A program made the position numbers and the translations under genes. DNA of 64,000 nucleotides, from assembly GCA_012862575.1 (NCBI GenBank), contig BLSF01000028.1, positions 457,644-521,643 on the forward strand, given 5' to 3'. The notes below the pieces were generated by a model. The model was not told the origin of the DNA, did not search any database, and saw only the letters and a list, made by a program, of their open reading frames with translations. Numbering within the stretch: position 1 is the stretch's first letter; each line of letters starts with the position of its first letter. This document shows positions 50,959 to 60,367 of the stretch, piece by piece. Origin of the DNA: Parietichytrium sp. I65-24A (taxonomy: Eukaryota; Sar; Bigyra; Thraustochytrida; Thraustochytriidae).

Positions 50959-51777
50959 TTACTCGAGATCTTCATTCTCACAACTCTTTGAGTCTAATCC
51001 CGAAGCGAGATCATCGACATTCTCCAAGATCTCTCGGCTTTCAGATACTGCGTGCGAGGCGTCGCCGTGATCTCCAAAGTCGCTTGACAAGTCCGGCTGG
51101 TTCGCCTCTTCAGGCCCATCTAAATTTGCTTTTCCACTTATCTCTGAAGCATGTTCTGGGCGAGCCCGGGAAACGTCTCTACCTGACTTGATTTTTTCCC
51201 CGATAGCCTCCCCATCCTCTGAGTGTGCCGGGCTTGCAAAACTCCCCGGACCTCTGGCGGCACTTTCTTTCACGATTATTCTCTCGACGTAGCCAACACG
51301 TTTTAGCTCATCAGCCAGGTCTTTAAGCTTCATATCGTACAAGCGAAATCCGAGGAATGGCACTTGGGGTTCTTTGCTGCCATGGCTTTTGTGGTGCGGC
51401 TTGCCAGAATGGCTTCGCCGCGGCTGGCGCTTTGGCTTGCTCAGTGCTTGCTGTTTTTGGAGCGGATCTATAAAGATCTCTGCACGAAGGTAAGGGAGCG
51501 AATGCTCGGCGTTTGGCCTTCCCACTACCATCACAGTCTTTGCATCAGTGTTGATCTTGTGCTGATGCGAGTCGGCTGAAGACAGTCTCCACACTTCGCT
51601 CGAGAAAAACGAGGCGTCAGGGCACGCAGCCATGACTTTAATCATGGCTTTTCGCAGTTGCCCTTCTGCAGCGGCGTCAAATTGCTGAAAGGTCGAGATG
51701 GAATTGAACACTTTGTACGAGGCAGCGAGCGCCGCGAGTACGAATATGATCCCCTGCTTCTGCCATTGTCCAAGCAT
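50959..51777 (-). CDS. Unrecognised small membrane-anchored protein
   Basis: This is a 272-residue intronless open frame starting at ATG 51777. A hydrophobic segment at about 9-20 (GIIFVLAALAAS) could be an N-terminal anchor. A globular stretch follows (about 25-95, with VMVVGRPNAEHSLPYLRAEI), then a basic His/Lys/Ser linker, a second short conserved-looking stretch (VPFLGFRLYDMKLKDLADEL) and a Ser/Asp/Glu-rich tail. No family recognised. It converges on the SDR gene with a gap of 124 bp. Confidence 0.6.
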   Translation of the reverse strand: MLGQWQKQGIIFVLAALAASYKVFNSISTFQQFDAAAEGQLRKAMIKVMAACPDASFFSSEVWRLSSADSHQHKINTDAKTVMVVGRPNAEHSLPYLRAEIFIDPLQKQQALSKPKRQPRRSHSGKPHHKSHGSKEPQVPFLGFRLYDMKLKDLADELKRVGYVERIIVKESAARGPGSFASPAHSEDGEAIGEKIKSGRDVSRARPEHASEISGKANLDGPEEANQPDLSSDFGDHGDASHAVSESREILENVDDLASGLDSKSCENEDLE

Positions 51778-52787
51778 GATTGGATTCGGGGAGCAACTAC
51801 CAACCCGAAAGCTCTCCTTTCCCGGGCCTTCAAGCAGACTTTGTTTTATCGATTGCGAACCTCTTCTCCACCTTCGCCGACAAGGATTTGTGCGTTCGCT
51901 GCACCGTCCTCTTCCGACTTGCCGTGCTGGCCAAACGACCTAGTCCTGCCACCAGGAGTATGATGCAATGCTGTTCTCTCAAAGGAACCCACAGTCCGGT
52001 ACTCGAGTAACTTGTGTATCTCTGACCCTTCTGTTTCTGGGAGCGAGTGTTCTCACTGTCAGTGCCTACCGCATGCTCAGTATGCTCATTCTCGCTCCAA
52101 ATCTATCCAAACTTGAATTACTTAATCTAATAAGATTCTACTAGTAATAAATTGCACTGTAAGGTCTGTAAGGCGTTAAGGCGTGAGCATTGACTATCTC
52201 ATAGTACTGTAGACATAGCATAGCCGCTAGCTTATCGCCAACGTCTTTCGGCGTTGGAAAGAGGTGACCTAGTGAACCTGTTGAGACTTTCAATTCTTCT
52301 TTCAATCTTACAAAGTAAATGAGAAGAGACGAGAAGCAAGTGGAGAGCTCGGAGAGTATGGTGCTCGGTGGAAAGGTTGGAAAGAGTGGAAAGATTGGAA
52401 AGGGACGCGGCGGCAACTGAGGGAGCTGGAGGAACAGAAAGAACAGAGTGGGCAGGGGCAAGTACGTCGAAGGGCAGCTGCTGGCGCATCAACACCGGCA
52501 AACTCGGTTCACCAAGAGAGGGCACTTCTGGGCCGCTATTGAACTCTTGACTCTCAAACGCATCTGCGAGGCGGCTTGGTCGGCTTGCTGGGCTTGCTGG
52601 GCTTTCGGGAAGAAACGCTCTGCAGAGGGGTTGGAAGGGTGCATGCCAACTAAGGAGCTGGAGATTATCCTGTGACATCCCGCCGGATGGTTGAGCGGCT
52701 GAACACAAGTTTCGATTGAGTAGCATCGTCGGGCGGGGCAAAGGAGCTTGGCAAGTCAGTGGAGCACCACCAGGTGCGAGCATAAGT
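51778..52787. promoter_or_regulatory. Divergent intergenic region
   Basis: About 1 kb between divergent starts. A motif copy GGTACTCGAGTAA lies at about 51999-52010. Near 52370-52405 there are short GGAAAGATTGGAAAG-type repeats. A minus-strand open frame of 247 codons (52232-52975) overlaps the next gene's signal peptide region in antisense and has low-complexity composition; I do not call it. Confidence 0.4.
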
Positions 52788-54642
52788 ATGCTCCCCTTGC
52801 TCTTGGTGGCAGGAGTCCTCGTAACCTTCAGCGATGGGTCCATTTTCCACGACGGAAACACGCTTGATTGGCGACACTCTCCTTTTAACCCACTCGGAAA
52901 TGTACCCGTGGCGTTCGTATCTCCAGACGAGTACCCAATTAATTGCTCGAGTAAAGCAACGGCTTGCTCTGGCAACGTGGATGTATCGACAAATTACGAG
53001 GCGTTATACTGTGAAAACATTACGGACGGAAACCTTATCGTGAGTGGATACATCACCTTCCCGCCTTACTGCTTGAAAAGTATAATAAACGGCAGTGTTA
53101 TTATGGAGGAGAATCCTTACACTACAATGATGACCGGTTTTGGAAATCTGGAAACTATTGACGGGGACTTGATACTGGCTAAGAATCCGAGTCTGGTTAG
53201 TCTGCGCGGCCTGGACTCGCTTTCGCTTGTCGGAGGGGACTTGGTAATCCAAAACAACGGATATCTGCTGAGCCTCACTCAATTGGACGATCTGATAGTG
53301 AGCGAAATCTACAAGCAGAATTTTGGGGACAGTAGAGTTGCTGATGAAAGGCTCCATTTCCCGCGTAGAGTGCAAGAACGTACTCCCCAGCGGATGAAGC
53401 AACCGAGAAATAGCCTCTGCACGTCAATGTATGAGGAGGACACTCTCGCCGGCTTGACGGCATTGTACGGACTCGGGGGCTTACAGAGGGTACTTGGGAA
53501 CTTTGAAATCTCATACAACCCTGAGTTACAAGATCTGCAAGGGCTGGACAGTCTAACTCAGGTTGGTGGGGATGTAGTAGTCCGCGGAAACAGGAAATTG
53601 CAGAACCTGAATGGAGCAGCCTCTCTGAGGGGAATCGATGGAGACTTTGTTGTTGACAAGAACCCGAGCATGACAAGCCTCTCGGGACTACTTGCACTCG
53701 CGAACATTGGTGGGAACTGGGCAGTCACGAAAAACGAAAGGCTTGAGCAGATTGGAGCAATGGAAAACTTGCTGTAAGTTTTTTTTTTAACTTGGAGATT
53801 GCACTCGGTGACGTATTTTAACCTTGGGTTTCGGGTTGGAACCTTCTTATGCCTGTAGGAATATCCAAGGGAATGTAACGATCTGGCAGAACGATGTCCT
53901 TTTGGCCCCGTCACAGCAAAACGATATCGGGCTTCAAGTTATTGGTGGCTCTCTGGTGATAGAGGACAACCGCAAATTGAACAGCCTCCTTGCACTTGAG
54001 AATATATACGAGGTTGGAGCGTCCGTGTACATTGCACGAAATCCCGATCTTTCTTCGCTTTCTGTCGGATTGAACGGACTACAAAGCATAGGGGGTGACA
54101 TGTTCATCCAGGGAGAGTTTTCCGATTACACCGGTCTTGATTCGTTGCAGGCCGTCTTCGGCACAGTTGCCATCTTTTCCAATCACAATTTGGAAACGCT
54201 GAGTGGTTTGGAGAGCCTGCAGCTCGTTGGAAACGACCTTGTTATCCATATGAATCATATGTTGGCGTCAATTTCTGGGCTCTCCAGTCTGACAAGTGTC
54301 GCGGGTAAGATCCAAGTTTACAACAATGAAGTTCTCGAGTCGATCGACGCGGCTTTAGACTCACTCGTGTTCATTGGCGGATATGCAAAGATAGATTTTG
54401 CGAACGCAACAATTCACTGTCCAGCCGGTACGGGCATCAAGGCTGGGAAATATCCGCTCATCTACAACACCACAGACGAGAATGTACAACCAGCACTTTC
54501 CGATACTCCGTTTGGAAACTGGTGCACTATAAACTGCAAATACCCGAGGAAAGTCGTCGGAGGTGTCAGGATGTGGCAATGTATCGAAAATGACATGTGG
54601 AGCCCGACACGCGACCCATACTGCGACGCGAGCACGGTTTGA
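52788..54642 (+). CDS. Secreted L-domain (LRR-like) protein with C-terminal sushi-like region
   Basis: Two exons: 52788-53773 and 53859-54642, with an 85 bp intron (GTAAGT donor, TGTAG acceptor, phase 2). The product is 589 residues. A signal peptide (MLPLLLVAGVLVTFSDGS) is followed by about ten repeats of an L-domain pattern, such as GLDSLTQVGGDVVVRGNRKL and GLESLQLVGNDLVIHMNHML, as in receptor L-domains and fungal Ecm33/Sps2-like wall proteins. The last 45 residues (CTINCKYPRKVVGG, then MWQC and PYC) resemble a sushi/CCP module. Residues around 170-220 break the repeat pattern with a charged insertion. No transmembrane segment or GPI signal is seen, so it is probably secreted or wall-associated. 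The reading frame has no ATG before 52788. Confidence 0.82.
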
Positions 54643-54714
54643 ATTGTATTTGTAAATCAGGCAGAGTTTGAAAATGAGCACAGCGGTGTTGAAGCCCTGA
54701 AGCTTGCTTTTTTC

Positions 54715-54954
54715 GGACCCCAGTGAAAATGTAGAGTGCACTTATAGATAGATTTTACGTTTAGCTCTCTGCGATGCAGAACCTCCTGAAAGCTGAATCC
54801 TGAATCGTTTTACAGAGAGGAGAATTTCTTATGCGACGCCGGTCTATGCTCTCCCCACCCACGAAAGTATCAGGCTCGCTTTGTGACAAAGCTATAAAAG
54901 AATCAAACATAAGATCACTATCGACCCGCTCCTGCTCTGACGAGTCAACACTTG
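54715..54954. repeat. 240 bp direct repeat, copy 1 (left of single-N joint)
   Basis: This block matches 54971-55210 base for base except for two C/T substitutions (in GCCGGTCTATG and CACCCACGAAAG). It stops exactly at the N at 54955. This is what results when two contigs with overlapping ends are joined without merging the overlap. Confidence 0.9.
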
Positions 54955-54955
54955 N
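54955..54955. other. Single-N assembly joint
   Basis: One unresolved base separating the two copies of the 240 bp repeat. The sequence to its right starts with a T-rich stretch and then repeats the sequence already seen on its left. Confidence 0.95.
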
Positions 54956-54970
54956 TTTCTTTATTTTTTT

Positions 54971-55210
54971 GGACCCCAGTGAAAATGTAGAGTGCACTTA
55001 TAGATAGATTTTACGTTTAGCTCTCTGCGATGCAGAACCTCCTGAAAGCTGAATCCTGAATCGTTTTACAGAGAGGAGAATTTCTTATGCGACGCCGGCC
55101 TATGCTCTCCCCACCTACGAAAGTATCAGGCTCGCTTTGTGACAAAGCTATAAAAGAATCAAACATAAGATCACTATCGACCCGCTCCTGCTCTGACGAG
55201 TCAACACTTG
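54971..55210. repeat. 240 bp direct repeat, copy 2 (right of single-N joint)
   Basis: Second copy of 54715-54954. This copy continues without a break into the 3' end of the coiled-coil gene at 55253, so it is probably the authentic flank. Confidence 0.9.
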
Positions 55211-55223
55211 TGCTCTTGCCCAT
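55017..55223 (-). CDS. Possible small hypothetical protein (68 codons)
   Basis: Open frame starting at an ATG 30 bp downstream of the coiled-coil gene's stop on the same strand. The same frame is preserved in copy 1 of the repeat (ending at 54761). Composition is Ser/Asp/Glu-rich, for example VDSSEQERVDSDLMFDSF, like a C-terminal tail. It could be a chance frame in the 3' UTR, or a last exon of the upstream gene reached by splicing that I cannot establish. Confidence 0.2.
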   Translation of the reverse strand: MGKSTSVDSSEQERVDSDLMFDSFIALSQSEPDTFVGGESIGRRRIRNSPLCKTIQDSAFRRFCIAES

Positions 55224-55252
55224 GGCTGGACGAGATCAATCGCAGTCAGACT

Positions 55253-57817
55253 TCAAAAGTCAAACTCGTCGTCCTCAATATCCTCGGTCTCCATCTCAGC
55301 AGGAGCTCCCTTGTTAGACTGATTTGCAGCGAGGAACTGAGTCAAGCTCCCGCTCCCACCCACGGGAGTTCTGGGCAAAGATGAATTGCGAGGAGTTGAG
55401 ACCACTTCTTCTTCACTGCTCTCTTCTTCGAAGTCGTCTGTAAAGTTCTTGACTGCGGAAGAACGTTTATGCGGAGATACACCAGGTGCCACCGCGGCGC
55501 GAACATCAACGGTCTCTTCTGCGCTCTCGTCGTCAGAGTCCGAGACTGCAGAGTTGCCGGAGGGCTTTGCAAAGCCACTCTTTGCATGATGTGGGTCTCC
55601 GCTCCCGTCTCCAAGCGAGACATCCGTGGAAGTCAAGGCCCGAAGTACACAGCGAATCGCTTCTCCACACTCTCCTTGGACATTTTCACCAGGGGTCAGC
55701 AACGCAGAAACGAATGTAGCTGCCAGCTCCTCACGCGACATGATTTTTTCCTGCACGAGCCATTGCCAGTGCTGGACCAAGCTAGCCCACACGTCGCCGC
55801 GACTGTCCCCGCAGACATTGTGAAACCTCGCCATTTCGCTAACAATAAACTCTGCAGTGAGCTCCTCGCCCTTCGCCACGATCTTTGTGAAGGACCCGTT
55901 CTCGCCAACGAAGGCGATGGGCAATATGCCCATGGCCTCATGGCCGATGAGGAATTTCAAAGCTAAGCACAGCAGCTCCACAGGTTGGGTCTCTAGCGCA
56001 TGCGGATCCTTTTGAGCAGCGTTTACAGCGCTACTGAGCTCCCATACTTCGTACTCGTCATAAAGTTTCCCGTATTTTGATCCGCGAACGTCACGGTAGC
56101 TCTCAGGGCTTTCAATCCGATCTCTGAGGCTATCCAGTCCAGAGAGTACTTGAGGCCAGTTGCTCTCGAATTCTGTTGGACTTGGGCTGGCAGGCTGAAC
56201 ATGCTCTTCACGTGTTACCTCGCAATACCCAAGGAAGAGCTGGCTCGAGTAAATTCCCACGGTGTCCTCCATGTCCAAGACAATGCCGTTGCATTGTAAG
56301 GTGAGGCTGGAGGGGGGCCCTGACAGTAGGCTATCGAGGCGTTCTACTACGGCTTGTATGCTCAGATTCTTAGTGACAGGAACTTGAATCGTGTCACCGT
56401 CCACCGAGACAGAGAGGGTCCAGCTAAAAGGGATCCGGGCCATTCTGCACAGGGAATCGTCGTCACTGAGCTTTTGCTCTGCTTGTTCTGGCAGAATCGC
56501 GCCAAGCGGCACACGCTGCCACTCGTAGTTTATCTCAAACGGAGCATCATCATTGCCAATCTCCGGCTCCAAGCGGTCACGCTGACCGAAGGACCCTCCC
56601 ATTGGACTCTGATGATCAAGGTCGTTGCTCCCACTAGCGGGGCTTTGCCGAGAAGTGCTGGAGTGCCGAGACTCTGGACTCCTGATCATGTTCATGGTAG
56701 ACACGCCTTGGAATGCCGATCCCGAGTCCGCTGATGCAAGCGGACTCGCGCCTTGGCGGGCAGAGGTGGGCGGACTCTGGCTAGCGAGGCTCGGTGGTTT
56801 CGGCGGAACGAGCAGCGGCCTACTGAACGGGCTGTCTCGGCCGTTTGGCGATGGAGAGCGCTCGCGCGCCTTGTTTCCAAGGCTGTAGTTCTGCTCTTCT
56901 CCACTGCCCCTGCCAACCGGTGACCTGGGCGAAACTGGCGACTTGGACTCGCCTGCATTTGCTTTGACACTGCCTCGCTCAGCAATCTCGTGTTTGGTGT
57001 CAGACGGCGAGAGCTGCGTTTTGGCTGCGATGTTCCTCTGATTGAGACCAAGCCCCTTCCCGTTCCGAGGCGGGCGATTCTCAACCTCGCCAGCATCGTA
57101 TGCACCATCTGAAAACTCGCGTGCACCAAGCCCGCGCACATCATCGTATGCACCATCTGAAAACTCGCGTGCACCAAGCCCGCGCACATCGGTTCCATCC
57201 TCTCCACCATCTTGGCCATCTTGGCCATCTGCCGGGCCATGTGAGTCGATTTCGCGGCGGAACCTCTCCTCGGCGCGGCGTCTCCCTTCCGCCTCGGTCT
57301 TGATCCTATCCCTCTCTCTGCGGCGCAGCTCTGCGTTCTGCTGCGCGCGAATGAGCTGCACCTCGTGCTCCTTCTCCGCGAGCACGCCGCGCAGCGCCTG
57401 CTCCTTCTCGAACGCGCGTCTCGCGTGAGCCTGCCTCTCTCGCAGCGCCTCCTTGGCCCGTTCCAGCCTGCGTATCCTGCGGATCCCCTCGCGCTCCGCC
57501 TGCTCCTGCCACAGCGGGTACATGCGCTCCACCTCCTCGCGGTACCTCGCCAGCGCGCGCGCCAGCCTGCCTTCCTCCGCGCGCGACGCGTCCAGCCCCG
57601 CGCGCACGAGCGCCTGCGTGCGCTGGCACTGCTGCAGCACCGCCTGCGACCGCTCGTCCGCGGCGGCGCGCCGCGCGCGGCTCTGCTGCTGCGTGCGCCG
57701 AGCGGCCTGCGCGCGCGCCACCGAGAACGCCGCCAGCTGCGCGAGACGCCCGTCCAGCCGCCGCTCCGCGCGCTCGCGAGCGTCGGTGGCCTCGCGCAAT
57801 GCCTCCAAATGCGCCAT
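55253..57817 (-). CDS. Unrecognised coiled-coil protein
   Basis: This is an 854-residue intronless protein. Residues 1-195 are an Arg/Ala/Glu-rich coiled coil encoded by extremely GC-rich DNA. A perfect or near-perfect tandem duplication of a 16-residue unit (DVRGLGAREFSDGAYD) follows at about 209-241. Residues 250-420 are Ser/Pro-rich and probably disordered. A globular region from about 440 to 760 has a possible ubiquitin-like or beta-grasp stretch (near 465-525) and a helical region with LLCLALKFLIGHEAMGILP. The C-terminus is acidic (ETEDIEDDEFDF). I do not recognise a family. The ATG is 57817. It diverges from TAF10. Confidence 0.72.
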   Translation of the reverse strand: MAHLEALREATDARERAERRLDGRLAQLAAFSVARAQAARRTQQQSRARRAAADERSQAVLQQCQRTQALVRAGLDASRAEEGRLARALARYREEVERMYPLWQEQAEREGIRRIRRLERAKEALRERQAHARRAFEKEQALRGVLAEKEHEVQLIRAQQNAELRRRERDRIKTEAEGRRRAEERFRREIDSHGPADGQDGQDGGEDGTDVRGLGAREFSDGAYDDVRGLGAREFSDGAYDAGEVENRPPRNGKGLGLNQRNIAAKTQLSPSDTKHEIAERGSVKANAGESKSPVSPRSPVGRGSGEEQNYSLGNKARERSPSPNGRDSPFSRPLLVPPKPPSLASQSPPTSARQGASPLASADSGSAFQGVSTMNMIRSPESRHSSTSRQSPASGSNDLDHQSPMGGSFGQRDRLEPEIGNDDAPFEINYEWQRVPLGAILPEQAEQKLSDDDSLCRMARIPFSWTLSVSVDGDTIQVPVTKNLSIQAVVERLDSLLSGPPSSLTLQCNGIVLDMEDTVGIYSSQLFLGYCEVTREEHVQPASPSPTEFESNWPQVLSGLDSLRDRIESPESYRDVRGSKYGKLYDEYEVWELSSAVNAAQKDPHALETQPVELLCLALKFLIGHEAMGILPIAFVGENGSFTKIVAKGEELTAEFIVSEMARFHNVCGDSRGDVWASLVQHWQWLVQEKIMSREELAATFVSALLTPGENVQGECGEAIRCVLRALTSTDVSLGDGSGDPHHAKSGFAKPSGNSAVSDSDDESAEETVDVRAAVAPGVSPHKRSSAVKNFTDDFEEESSEEEVVSTPRNSSLPRTPVGGSGSLTQFLAANQSNKGAPAEMETEDIEDDEFDF
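57093..57190. repeat. 48 bp tandem duplication within coding sequence
   Basis: Two adjacent in-frame copies of a 48 bp unit that encode the same 16 residues in the coiled-coil protein. Near-identity of the DNA indicates a recent slippage or duplication event. Confidence 0.9.
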
Positions 57818-58656
57818 CCTTCACTTGCTTGCCGTTCCTCGGCGTTCCTCGGTGTTCCTCCGCGTTCCTCGGCGTTCCTTGGCGGATTGTCCGACGGCCT
57901 TCCTGCGAGACGCGCGCGCGTGGGAAGTGTACTCAGTACTCGCGAGGTGGGTTCTTCGAAGGAGATGGGTCCGGTACTTTGCGGGACCGTGCTTGGTTCT
58001 TCTGGCTTGGTTGTCGTCTTGAGGGATGAAGGCGATGGGTTCCTGAACGTAACCGGTTCCGGTTCTCCTCCGCTTTGCGAGATCTGATGGCTCCGTCGGT
58101 TTATGTATTTGTTGTATTCTATGTTTTTTTTTTTAATCTTAAAAATAAATCGAGGTTGACTGCCTCGTTTCTCTCGAACTGGCCAAGGGAAAAACGGAGA
58201 ATTTTAAGAATTTTTAGAAGAAGAACAGGTACTAGCGTTTACGTTGAGGGCGGCTAGTTAATCCAAACGGGTTTTGTTAATCCTTCGGGTTAAGGTCAAG
58301 TAGGAATCTTCGCTCACTGCCATTCCCCTCTACACACCGCTACGCTTACTCACAGCGATTAGCTCCTTGTTCTCTATCACGATCAGTTCGCTGATCGCTG
58401 CTATTCACTACTATCCGAGTAACTGGTCCCACTATTGATTGACTTCTGTGTATGAGTTGTTTGCTTTTGACGATGTAGACAATGTAGACATCTGCAGACA
58501 TCTGCAGACGCAGTGACTGCGCGAAGAGCAAGAGACTGACTGACTGACTGACTGCTTGACTGCGAAGAACAAAGCGACGTTCACTCACCGCTCCCAGAGT
58601 CCTCGCAGCACTGCAAGGCGCTTACGGCCATCAAGCAGCGAATAGTGCGCAGGAAG
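57818..58656. promoter_or_regulatory. Divergent promoter region of the coiled-coil and TAF10 genes
   Basis: About 840 bp. It opens with an 11 bp-type tandem array of CGTTCCTCGG units (57835-57880), then a motif copy GTACTCAGTACTC at 57929-57941, a T-rich and A-rich stretch near 58125-58150, and a GACT repeat at about 58537-58555. Most of this is repeated after the N at 58994. Confidence 0.5.
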
Positions 58657-58993
58657 ATGGCCTCTGCGGACGGGTCGCTCTCAAGCGCTTCTGGCGCTAA
58701 AGTGAAAGACCTACTCAAGGTGGCAAGAGAGTACGAGCCACTTGTAAGTTCGGATCGATCGGGGATGTGAGGATGTGAGGATGGGCTGGCGTTGTGTCTT
58801 GTTCCGCTTGCTGTGTTGTGCACAAGTGGTTGGAGTACTGACGACGCTGAGTTGGATACGCGCTGTCAGGTGCCTGCTGCAGTCGTGGACTACCATTTGC
58901 GCAAGGCTGGATGCATTACGTCGGACCCAGATTTGGTCAAGATTGTGGCGCTGGCCACGCAGCGTTTTGCGTTCGATCTTGTGACGGAAGCCA
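57859..58993. repeat. 1.13 kb direct repeat, copy A (left of single-N joint)
   Basis: This block is repeated at 58995-60122. The copies differ by scattered substitutions (for example GAACGTAACC versus GAACATAACC) and by small indels in short repeats (CGTTCCTC units, GATGTAGAC units, GATGTGAG units). It contains the TAF10 promoter, first exon, intron and part of exon 2, and breaks off at the N. Confidence 0.9.
58657..58993 (+). pseudogene. Truncated duplicate of the TAF10 gene (assembly copy A)
   Basis: Exon 1 at 58657-58743 (29 codons) and the first part of exon 2 from 58870, with a 126 bp intron. Exon 1 is identical to the copy at 59770; the exon 2 portion differs by one synonymous T/C in a codon before GCGTTCGATC. 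It stops at the single N, so it is most likely a redundant or allelic contig end, not a real pseudogene. Confidence 0.7.
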
Positions 58994-58994
58994 N
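58994..58994. other. Single-N assembly joint inside TAF10 exon 2
   Basis: One unresolved base. Sequence to the right jumps back to the start of the TAF10 upstream region, so the true order across this point is not continuous. Confidence 0.95.
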
Positions 58995-60122
58995 TCCGCG
59001 TTCCTTGGCGGATTGTCCGACGGCCTTCCTGCGAGACGCGCGCGCGTGGGAAGTGTACTCAGTACTCGCGAGGTGGGTTCTTCGAAGGAGATGGGTCCGG
59101 TACTTTGCGGGACCGTGCTTGGTTCTTCTGGCTTGGTTGTCGTCTTGAGGGATGAAGGCGATGGGTTCCTGAACATAACCGGTTCCGGTTCTCCTCCGCT
59201 TTGCGAGATCTGATGGCTCCGTCGGTTTATGTATTTGTTGTATTCTGTGTTTTTATTTTTATTTTAAATCGAGGTTTGACTGCCTCGTTTCTCTTGAACT
59301 GGCCAAGGGAAAAACGGAGAATTTTTAAGAATTTTTAGAAGAAGAACAGGTACTAGCGTTTACGTTGAGGGCGGCTAGTTAATCCAAACGGGTTTTGTTA
59401 ATCCTTCGGGTTAAGGTCAAGTAGGAATCTTCGCTCACTACCATTCCCCTCTACACACCGCTACGCTTACTCACAGCGATTAGCTCCTTGTTCTCTATCA
59501 CGATCAGTTCGCTGATCGCTGCTACTCACTACTATCCGAGTAACTGGTCCCACTATTGATTGACTTCTGTGTATGAGTTGTTTGCTTTTGACGATGTAGA
59601 CGATGTAGACAATGTAGACATCTGACTGCGCGAAGAGCAAGAGACTGACTGACTGACTGACTGACTGCTTGACTGCGAAGAACAAAGCGACGTTCATTCA
59701 GCGCTCCCAGAGTCCTCGCAGCACAGCAAGGCGCTTACGGCCATCAAGCAGCGAAGAGTGCGCAGGAAGATGGCCTCTGCGGACGGGTCGCTCTCAAGCG
59801 CTTCTGGCGCTAAAGTGAAAGACCTACTCAAGGTGGCAAGAGAGTACGAGCCACTTGTAAGTTCGGATCGATCGGGGATGTGAGGATGTGAGGATGTGAG
59901 GATGGGCTGGCGTTGCGGCGTTGTGTCTTGTTCCGCTTGCTGTGTTGTGCACAAGTGGTTGGAGTACTGACGACGCTGAGTTGGATACGCGCTGTCAGGT
60001 GCCTGCTGCAGTCGTGGACTACCATTTGCGCAAGGCTGGATGCATTACGTCGGACCCAGATTTGGTCAAGATTGTGGCGCTGGCCACGCAGCGCTTTGCG
60101 TTCGATCTTGTGACGGAAGCCA
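58995..60122. repeat. 1.13 kb direct repeat, copy B (right of single-N joint)
   Basis: Second copy of 57859-58993. It lacks one CGTTCCTC-type unit at its left end, has an extra GATGTGAG unit and a GCGTTGCG insertion in the intron (142 bp versus 126 bp), and continues into the rest of TAF10. Confidence 0.9.
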
Positions 60123-60367
60123 AGGCTAGGGCCGTGGGCAGACATAAAGACGAAAAGTCAAAGTCNGCGTTCGATCTTGTGACGGAAGCCAAGGCTAGGG
60201 CCGTGGGCAGACATAAAGACGAAAAGTCAAAGTCAATGTCAGCGGAAGAGGAGATCGACAAAAAGCCAAAGCTGACCACCAAAGATCTTGAGGAAACGCT
60301 CCGGAACAATGGAATAAGTAGCGATGTTCCGCCCTATTACACGGTGACAAACTCGTCCGCGCAGTGA
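59770..60367 (+). CDS. TAF10: TAF10, transcription initiation factor TFIID/SAGA subunit
   Basis: Exon 1 59770-59856, intron 59857-59998 (GTAAGT donor, CAG acceptor, phase 0), exon 2 59999-60367. It is interrupted by an N at 60166 with a 68 bp repeated segment that adds 23 codons without changing frame; without the repeat the protein is about 129 residues. The histone-fold core starts at VPAAVVDYHLRKAG, continues with SDPDLVKIVALATQRF and ends with TTKDLEETLRNNGI and PPYYT, the pattern of TAF10. TAF10 pairs with TAF3, TAF8 or SUPT7L in TFIID and SAGA in the nucleus. The start has an AAGATGG context. The identification is from recalled family patterns but the match is good throughout. Confidence 0.87.
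60098..60165. repeat. 68 bp direct repeat, copy 1 (left of single-N joint)
   Basis: Identical to 60167-60234. It lies inside TAF10 exon 2 and ends at the N at 60166. Confidence 0.95.
60166..60166. other. Single-N assembly joint inside TAF10 exon 2
   Basis: Second N within the TAF10 region, flanked by identical 68 bp segments, as expected from an unmerged contig overlap. Confidence 0.95.
60167..60234. repeat. 68 bp direct repeat, copy 2 (right of single-N joint)
   Basis: Identical to 60098-60165, then continues into the TAF10 C-terminal coding sequence. Confidence 0.95.

Larger units (their letters stand above)
54643..55252. other. Region between convergent genes with an assembly joint
   Basis: About 600 bp between the L-domain gene and the convergent coiled-coil gene. 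It contains a single N and two direct copies of a 240 bp sequence (described separately), so real length is probably about 350 bp. An open frame on the minus strand occurs in both copies (see separate entry). Confidence 0.6.

Noticed and set aside
52232-52975. 247-codon minus-strand open frame
   Set aside because: Overlaps the L-domain gene's signal peptide in antisense and is Leu/Ser/Pro low-complexity sequence without a domain.
57365-58087. 240-codon plus-strand open frame
   Set aside because: Antisense to the GC-rich coiled-coil N-terminus; Arg/Leu-rich composition typical of a shadow frame.
57859-60122. Interpretation of the 1.13 kb repeat as a transposon or real tandem gene duplication
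   Set aside because: The repeat ends exactly at an N, carries an ordinary gene's 5' half, and has no terminal repeats or transposase; an assembly joint explains it better.
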